Assembly (NCBI GenBank): GCA_024336345.1 | Contig: JANFOG010000003.1 | Span: forward strand, 750,501 to 814,500 | Origin: Mariannaea sp. PMI_226 | Taxonomy: Eukaryota; Ascomycota; Sordariomycetes; Hypocreales; Nectriaceae | DNA length: 64,000 bases | Direction: 5' to 3' | Shown: in pieces, positions 57,311 through 64,000 of the stretch | Position numbering within the stretch: the first letter of the stretch is position 1 | How the letters are laid out: each line of letters starts with the position of its first letter | The notes under the pieces: model-generated | What the model was told of the DNA's origin: nothing | What the model saw: only the letters and a program-made list of their open reading frames with translations | The model's database searches: none | Made by a program: the position numbers and the translations under genes

Positions 57311-57695
57311 CTTGTCGCTGGGGTGCTGGTGAAGGCGACAAGGTGTTGTGTGGTGGACCGTGGAATTGGGCGATGTTCAAAAGTTGAGGGTCGTGATGCC
57401 AGTACAATTTCTCGAATTGCAGCTGTGTGCCACTGACTAAGCGACCTAGGGCAGGCGGCACACTAAAATTCGACCGGGTCAAGTCACGTGTTTTTTCGTG
57501 CGAACGCCCTCATCCTTGCTCCACATAATTCGAATCGGAGAATTATCGGCTCGCTTCCTCACTTCGACTCTTGTGCCGATCTGCTTGTTACCACACAGTA
57601 GCCATCAACCAATGACTGCCAATCTCATTGACTAATTTAATGCAAATCTGCATTCATGAAATTATTCGTTGAGTAAGCTGTGAGACCGTGACTAG
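57311..57695. promoter_or_regulatory. Divergent promoter, eL24 / TAD1
   Basis: 385 bp separate the two start codons, so both genes' promoters must lie here. CACGTG occurs at 57485-57490 (E-box-like). No TATA box obvious to me flanks either start. Shared regulation of a ribosomal protein gene and a tRNA-editing gene is possible but unproven. Confidence 0.55.
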
Positions 57696-59010
57696 ATGGG
57701 ATCTCGTCAAAACCTCATCGCAAGAGCGGTCTTTGAACAGTTCCAGAAGCTACCGTCTAAGCGAAAGCCATTGGTTCGTAACAATGGCCTTCACGAATGG
57801 GTTCCCTTGAGCGGTATCGTTGCAGAGCGTAATGGAACATTGACCTGTCTAGCATTGGCGTAGGTAGCCCTGTAAAAGCTCACGTAGAATCCATTCTAAG
57901 GATATATAGAACCGGGATGAAATGTCTCCCAGCAGCCAAGATTGAGGAATCGAACGGTGTAGGGATCCACGACTGGCACGCGGAGATATTGGCCATCAGG
58001 ACCTTTAATAGGTACCTTCTGGATGAATGCCATAAGCTGCTCTGCGATGGTGTTGAGTCAGATATCATCAGACGAAACACCACTTCCACCCCTGGCTCAC
58101 ACATGAAGCCCTTCGAGATTCGGGATGATGTGAAACTTCACATGTACTGCTCAGAGGCTCCCTGTCAGTTTTGTAATGCCTCGAGGCGACCATAAAAAAC
58201 TGACACTCTTTAGGTGGCGATGCCAGCATGGAACTTACAATGGCTGCTCAAGAAGATGCCTCTCCATGGGCGACACCGATCCCGAAGCCATCAGATGAGG
58301 GGACGGAGGACAGCATACTCCCCGGGCGAGCCTACTTTTCTCAGCTAGGTATCGTTCGGCGAAAACCTGCACGAGGCGACGCGCCTCCGACATTGTCCAA
58401 GTCTTGCTCGGACAAGATTTCCTTGAAGCAATGCACTTCTCTACTCTCATCTCTCACGTCTCTCTTCGTTGATCCTACAAATGCATACATTCACAGTCTT
58501 GTTCTACCGGAATCGCAACATTCAGCAACGGCATGTAACCGGGCCTTCTCCGAAGAGGGCCGCATGAAGCCCATGGTGGGACGTCGGTGGTCAGGAGGTT
58601 ACTCTTTCAAGGCGTTCGTGACAGAAACAACAGACTTGGAGTTTGAATACTCAAAAAGGACCGTTAAAGCCCGCTCAGATAAGATATCTGCAAGCAATCT
58701 TGCAGCAGCATGGTCATGTTCGGGCATTGAGGAGACAATTTTAGGAGGCGTCATCCAAGGTAGAAAGCCATTTATCCCAAAGGGATCAAGCCGGATGTCG
58801 AGAAAGGGCATGTGGGAGATGGCAACTGAACTTGCCAACAAACTTGCCGAGGAGAACGCTACCACATCAGAGTATCTCCAGTCTAACATGTATCGAGATA
58901 TAAAAACTGGTGCAATGCTCGCGGAAAGGAGACAGGTCAAGGATGATGCACGGGATTTGGCTCTGAGTGGTTGGATCAAGAATGACGGAGGCTCCAACTT
59001 TAGGATATAA
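57696..59010 (+). CDS. TAD1: tRNA-specific adenosine deaminase (TAD1/ADAT1)
   Basis: Exons 57696-57859, 57910-58163 and 58214-59010 (404 aa). Deaminates A37 to inosine, 3' of the anticodon of tRNA-Ala, in eukaryotes. The three zinc ligands and the catalytic glutamate are visible: H78-A-E80 in GVGIHDWHAEILAIRTFNR, C140 in SEAPCGDASM, and C204 in KSCSDKISLKQC. Typical ADAR/Tad1 deaminase features RGRKPFIPKGSS-like and FVDPTNAYIHSLVLPE segments follow. C140 is created only by splicing exon 2 to exon 3, so the second intron sits inside the active site. That intron uses a rarer GTCAGT donor with an ACTGAC branch. A 48-residue insert after PCGDAS (E146 to about K190) is common in fungal Tad1. Confidence 0.92.
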
Positions 59011-59336
59011 AGAACGTGGCAATCATTGACATCATTAGAGATTGGTATTTCTCCCCGATGCAAGTCGTATTTTTTGTTTTTGTACAGAACAATCAACCTT
59101 AGCCAGCCCGAACAGTGCCGCTGTTTCACCAGGGACATTCTTCGCCCGGCCGCGACCTTTTGCGTACCAATCCCATTTCACTGTTGGAAAAAAAACCGTG
59201 GGGAATCATGAACACGACCTTCCTCTCAGATTCCGGGAAATAACTCCGCCTATAGGATGCTAGACAGTCTCTTTTGGCTGAACAAGAACCTACGCTTTCA
59301 CCGCCCTTCAGATCTGGATGATAGAGAGAGCTGACT
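59011..59336. other. Convergent spacer, TAD1 / NAC-beta
   Basis: 326 bp between two converging stop codons, containing both 3' regions. Nothing else was recognised. Confidence 0.5.
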
Positions 59337-60048
59337 TTACTCGACCTTGCTCTCGAAGTTCTCGCCCTCGACCAGGTCGGGGATATCGTCCTCATCCTCA
59401 CCCTTGTCGCCCTTCTGCATGTTCTGGTAGCTCTCGGCGAGCTTGCGGAGGGAGGCGAGCGAGTCGGGGCCAAGCTGGTTAAGAATGCCGGGGACAAGCT
59501 CAGTCAGCTCCTTGTCCTCGCCGTTGCCGTAGATGGCGAAGGTGTTAGAGGGGACAGCGGCGTGAACTATTGGGTTTTTTGTGGGTGGTTAGCATACAAG
59601 GCAAGATGACAAAAACACCAACGACCCCTCATCGCGGCGCGCACGACAGAAGTAGGATGACTAACCCTTGGGGGCAGAGAAGTGGATGACGTTGCCGTCG
59701 GACTTGAACATGTTGACCTCCTCAATGGCCTGGATGGGCTGGGTGTTGAGCTTCTTGAGGGTCTGCTGAAGCTTCTTGTCGTCGGCACCGGAGCGGGCGG
59801 GCGCACGCTTGACCTTGCGTCGAGGAGTACCCTTTCCACTAAGAGGGTGTTTTGGTTAGCTGCGGGCATCGGTAGGGATCGCAGGCATTTCGCCTTCGTA
59901 AATATAATCAAACATACCCTATATTTAAATGTTAGTTTATACATATTAAAAAAAAGGACAATAATTTTTGTATATTTTCCAAGAAAATTCACATACCGAT
60001 TCGGGCACCCTGGCCAAGCTTCTTGAGGCGCTCCTGAAGGTCCGACAT
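59337..60048 (-). CDS. EGD1: Nascent polypeptide-associated complex subunit beta (NAC-beta/BTF3)
   Basis: Exons 60048-59997, a single base at 59918, 59838-59666 and 59566-59337 (151 aa). With NAC-alpha it binds ribosomes and shields nascent chains. Residues: [90 protein letters not shown], then an acidic end [15 protein letters not shown]. The basic RRKVKR-like motif (ribosome contact) follows directly. The frame works only if one G at 59918 is kept as its own exon between two introns of 78 and 79 nt, which gives [11 protein letters not shown], as known from other NAC-beta proteins. Both introns have GTATGT donors and CTAAC branch sites. Skipping the G shifts the frame. See findings. Confidence 0.88.
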
Positions 60049-61049
60049 GATGGGCTGTGTTGGAGAGGGTTCGGTTGCGGGGAATCCGAGACTCAGACTG
60101 TAGTAGGGCTTGTTAGCCAGAAGGTATTCGGACGGGGAAAATTCGAGAAATCGATTCGGATGGGATTGCAGAGGCGAGAAGACGCAGATTTCATGACGTA
60201 CCGGTGATTTTGACGTAGTTAACGAGCTGTTTTCGCCGTCGGCTTGGAGCAGTGGTGATAGATCAAAGTCGATTTTGTGCGTGCCAAGAGTTTTCGCGTG
60301 TGGAACTACCATTTCGCCGAAGGAGGGGCAACCACCCTCTCCTAGGCGTGCGTGTGTGCGTGCGTGCTGGGCTGGGCCGTCTGGGCTGCTTCTGCGATTT
60401 GCGCCATCGGTTGCTGCCAGTTTCTCGTGGGGTAAACGCACTGACCAGAGAGGCAACGAGAGCCTACAGCTGACCCCACGTCTACTGTGTACCTGGAAGG
60501 TAACTTAGCTGATCGGAGTGGCTTGGGCTGGTTTTCCACTCGTCATCCAGTCGTGAACTTGTTAGCCTAGCAATGCCTTTTCAATGCTCATCAATGCCCC
60601 CAGATCACTTGTCTAGGCTCTTCGAGTTTTTTGCATCGTTCGAATTACTCTTGGATAACTAATGGCTTTTATTTCAGCCGGAAGGCTTCTCTGGTTCAAC
60701 CCGTAGCATGCCGAGCTCGCTGTCGCCTCGAGATGTTGATAGGCCACACAAGACTCCAAATGACAGGGGAAAGTCTCGAGGCTTGGAATCATTGACTGTA
60801 AGTAGCTCGCCAGAAATACGGTAGCGTATTGGAAAGTCAGAAGAAGTGATAGCCAATTCAATGTCTCATACTAGATGGTCGTGAGAGGCATTTGTTCAAT
60901 ATCTTGCAACAGCTTCCAGTCACCCCAAAAGATGCCGTTCCAAACCATCGCATGGTTGCCCGCCTTGGTTTTCGTACATAATATAACCCTGATGTTTATT
61001 CCAAATACTCGTACAAAGCAACATCACATCCGTATTCGTTAGGAAGAGC
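60049..61049. other. Intergenic region between NAC-beta and CBP4
   Basis: About 1 kb. The left half contains the NAC-beta promoter; the right half contains the 3' region of CBP4, also on the minus strand. No gene was seen. GCGTGTGTGCGTGCGTGC at about 60349-60366 is a low-complexity run. Confidence 0.45.
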
Positions 61050-61536
61050 TCACTTAGCGCCCAGGCCCGCCTCGCGCCTCATCTCCTCTCGTCGAGCATC
61101 TGTCTCCTGCTTGGTCGCTTTAGCAGCAGCGGACTCCCTCTGCTTCTTTCTTTCCTCTTCTTCCTTTATTACGACCCAAACTGGTAGAACGTCAGTATCA
61201 TCCGCCTCCTCCTATCACCATAGACTTCATTGTCACATACTTGGCTTATCTGACTTGGAGTATTCCTTTAATTTGGTGACGAAGTCGTTGAATTCTTGCT
61301 CTCTCTCCTCTCTGCCTTCAAGACTTTTCTTAAGAAGCTCTGGATTGTATCTCGATCGAATTTCCTCTTCGCTAGGAGTCAAATACATGGTGAGCGCCGG
61401 TCCGCCGACAGCCACGAGGGCGCCACTGCATTTGAAAGTCAGTCTTCGGTGGCCTGCTGGCAATTGGCAAGGCATTGACTTACCCCGCAAGGACCTTGCT
61501 CCATAACAACCAGTTAGTGGGCTTCTTTGCGGCCAT
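61050..61536 (-). CDS. CBP4: Cytochrome bc1 assembly factor Cbp4
   Basis: Exons 61536-61484, 61425-61241 and 61180-61050 (122 aa). In yeast, Cbp4 helps assemble cytochrome b into the bc1 complex of the inner mitochondrial membrane. Seen: [20 protein letters not shown] leading into a hydrophobic segment [15 protein letters not shown] (single membrane span), then [20 protein letters not shown] and [20 protein letters not shown], all conserved in fungal Cbp4, followed by a Lys/Glu/Arg-rich helical tail ending AGLGAK. Splicing is needed at GG|T and A|TT to keep the motifs. Introns have GTAAGT and GTATGT donors. The length fits the family. Confidence 0.88.
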
Positions 61537-64000
61537 GTTTGTGAGTTGTATTCTGCAAGTGCTGAGATCCAGGGAGGGAACCTCTTCGCCCAACTCTCCA
61601 ATGACGATTTTCACGATTCATCACCTGTCATTGATTGGGCAGGATGTATTGGGGGCTAATCCAAAAGCGGAAGGCGGTGAAGGAGACACACAACTCTCCA
61701 AACTCCAACCTCACTGTTCGACATCTCTCTTGGACATTGGAGAAATTAAGAAGAAAAACAATGGACGGCTGGCCACAACCAACTATATCTTAAGTATACG
61801 AAGTTTTATTTCATCATTGAGAAAAAAAGATGTGGCTCTCGCCCCGCCGCTACCGCAATAGTCGAAATGCGAACAATGGTTTGTTCGATGTAACGATCAA
61901 TACCAACAAGTCGGAGGAGAACACATATGAACTAACTCACTGCTTCTTCAAATTTTTTAAGCTGAACTCCCCCTACTAAAGATTGGTGATATTTCAAACG
62001 TTTTACTTTTAACTCACTAGAGACGCAATGATTCCGGTCACCGCAGATTTATACTCCTTTACTATACTTCCGGCGTCTGCTCAGGATCGGAAAAGAAAGA
62101 TGTAAGTGCGAGAGGTAGATCTATGATACCAAGCAAGACCGAGCTCAAATGGGACTGTTAATTCATCTCAAATTGGTGCTCTATAGTCAGCACTTTCAAA
62201 ATGGTCGATGCACCTTTGGTTGGGATCTCCGATAGTTGTCTGAATTTGATTTGCATATTGTGTCTTGATACTGTAATACTCAAATCGCCTAAATTTCGAG
62301 GTGGTTCGTCATGCGTTCCTAGGCATCTGCCTGATGAGGCTACACTGTTCGAACTGAGTCATAAGGGAGTTTGTTGGCATACTCAGTGTAAGCAATCTGG
62401 TGAGCCGAAAGAAAGTAGCTCTCACTGTACTTACATAGTGTAAAAATGAACTCGAGAGTTGATGTCTGAGCCGGGGTTGCAATCTGGTATCATAGCGCAT
62501 CTCTCTACAGATCATCCTCGGAGCCATTCAGGGCTAAATTCTCACCATATGTTGCTACGGTAAATACAAATATATTTATAGAAGCAGAAGTAGTCTAAGT
62601 GATCCTTTCTTATGTAGTTCAATTTTCTGGGAAACTATCAGCACTAGACTGAACGGCTAAATGCAAATTGGAATTGAAGTGTTGTATGAGCTTGATGCTT
62701 CTCCATCAAACCTCTTTCATGGCTGTCTAAACACTTATGTCGCATATACAGGAATATTGCAAATACTATAAACTTGACTTCTGGTAAACTAACATTAAAT
62801 ATAACCAAAGCAAAGGAATAAATATTATAAGTATGTGTGAATAGTGCACAATGAATGAACAAATTGATATTCAACAACTAGAGCTTCCAGGATTTACAGT
62901 GATCAGTCGGTGTGGCACTGCCTGCATTTTCATGCCATGCCAATAGTAGCTGCTCAGATAACACTAGGCCATGAAGCGTGCTGGGGGGATGAAGCCGAAA
63001 CACAGCTCAAACGAACCGAACTTGGCAATTGATGACAGCTTGGTGCGGCGTCGGCCCGTGTTTCATTGCTGATTGACCGGATGAGAAGCGACAGTTGGAG
63101 GTAACCGAGTGGCAAGGACTGACTGTCGCGACTGAATGAAAATACGGATGCTGACTGGTTGAGCAGCAAGATGACTGACCTGTTAGGTGTATTGGAAAAC
63201 GAACCTGATTCGGCGAAAATTAGGACGGTTCTTGCGCGTAGCATATTCAAAAGTACGTGGATATGGCTTCGAGGCGACTGACTGTTGACCTGTTTGGTCC
63301 CGAGGCTGGAGTCTCAGCAGGTGAAAGCCGCGGAAGCCTTGTCGGTCTCACTTTTTGTGACGTATGTGCGGGCCAATCGTCAATTACATCTCACATCATC
63401 GGCGACTCTCGCCCATGTTTCCGCCAGATGAACTTGAGAAAATGGAACGGAGTAAACTTCGTGGTGAAAGTTTGGGGTCTCTGCTTTCCTCAGGCGAGTT
63501 CACCATTAACGTCTAGTGGGCTCTAGTTTCGGGGTGCACACATGCAGCACCAAAGATAATGATGTTTATGCCATGAAGCAAGCAAGCGAAGCTCCTTTGC
63601 TGTTTCGTTTCGGCGACCCCTGTCTTCATCTCTCCAAATGAATGTTCCATTTGTTTCGGCCCTCTATCCCTGGGTTACTTCGTCAATGGTCAGTGTAACC
63701 AATCAAATGCCCGAATCTAGAGGGAGGGCTGGTACTGATACACGGCATTACTTCTCTGACATGGCTCAGACAGGGAATGGCTTACATGCATTAAATTTCC
63801 TTGAAGCTTAAGAAGAAAAATAAAAAAGGGACGCCAAAAGCACGGGACAAAATCATGCCGGACAGGGTGCATTGCATTGCATTTGTAACGGTGCTACATG
63901 GGCGCGCATGATTTGTCCAATGCAAGCCAGTGTACGATATAGAGGAGGATAGTAATTAAATGCGAGTCTTTTTTTTATTTCTGTCGCGCACTCTTGAGTG
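61537..64000. other. Right-edge intergenic region, no gene recognised
   Basis: Starts with the promoter of CBP4. Several unrelated short open frames are present without domains. The stretch from about 62540 to 62900 is noticeably AT-rich with many TA steps, which could reflect decayed repeat sequence. No tRNA, transposon end or gene fragment could be identified. Any gene beyond the edge would have its regulatory sequence here. Confidence 0.4.

Noticed and set aside
59567..59992. 141-codon minus-strand frame covering the NAC-beta introns
   Set aside because: It reads the NAC-beta exon out of frame, giving a Ser/Pro/Arg-rich nonsense product, and is the frame obtained if the one-base exon is skipped.
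63257..63526. 89-codon plus-strand frame near the right edge
   Set aside because: No domain, no intron signals, and no support other than length.

Overview
The window is nuclear DNA of a filamentous ascomycete. Most genes are single-copy eukaryotic genes broken by short introns of 50-200 nt with GT(A/G)(A/T)GT donors, CTAAC-type branch sites and YAG acceptors. Genes lie on both strands without operons, and the best family matches are fungal (SUR7, PBS2, UvsB/Mec1, Rax1-like RGS, Cbp4, Prx5/PMP20). TACCTACCT-type intergenic motifs and the gene styles suggest Sordariomycetes, probably Hypocreales; that placement is inference. I rebuilt exon structures by hand, and for every spliced gene the exon lengths sum to a multiple of three.

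Layout. 0.7-1.7 kb: LIP2 lipoate-protein octanoyltransferase (-). 4.5-5.4 kb: SUR7-family membrane protein (+), followed by a 177-codon open extension in the same frame after its UAG stop. 7.7-9.7 kb: PBS2-type MAPKK (-). A 5.2-kb gap without recognisable genes follows. 14.9-16.7 kb: auxin-efflux-carrier-like transporter (+). 17.2-18.1 kb: FMN split-barrel protein (-). 18.7-21.0 kb: methylcrotonyl-CoA carboxylase alpha subunit (+). 21.4-25.0 kb: a divergent pair, an amidoligase (-) and a gamma-glutamylcyclotransferase-like protein (+). 25.3-26.7 kb: coiled-coil orphan (-). 27.5-29.5 kb: HSPA12-like Hsp70 ATPase (+). 29.8-37.6 kb: ATR/UvsB checkpoint kinase (+). 38.8-40.5 kb: PARP-type zinc-finger protein with an AT-hook-like basic tail (+). 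41.6-41.9 kb: 76-aa hydrophilic protein (+). 42.9 kb: intron-bearing tRNA-Pro(AGG). 43.3-44.4 kb: unrecognised Cys-rich protein (-). 45.1-46.7 kb: pantothenate kinase (-). 48.6-50.1 kb: RGS protein with C-terminal membrane segments (-). Another 5-kb gap contains a tRNA-like relic. 55.2-55.8 kb: Prx5 peroxiredoxin (+). 56.5-57.3 kb: ribosomal protein eL24 (-). 57.7-59.0 kb: tRNA adenosine deaminase TAD1 (+). 59.3-60.0 kb: NAC beta subunit (-). 61.0-61.5 kb: Cbp4 (-). The last 2.5 kb hold nothing I recognise.

How the genes relate. Most are unlinked housekeeping functions. Three local themes stand out. LIP2, MCC-alpha and Cbp4 are all mitochondrial. eL24, TAD1 and NAC-beta form a small translation neighbourhood at 56.5-60 kb. 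The amidoligase/cyclotransferase pair looks like a functional couple, one enzyme able to form and the other to remove gamma-glutamyl-type amide bonds. ATR and the PARP-type zinc-finger gene are adjacent and both concern DNA damage or nicked DNA.

The most unusual observations are an apparent one-nucleotide exon in the NAC-beta gene, the in-frame extension after the SUR7 stop codon, and the amidoligase-cyclotransferase couple.
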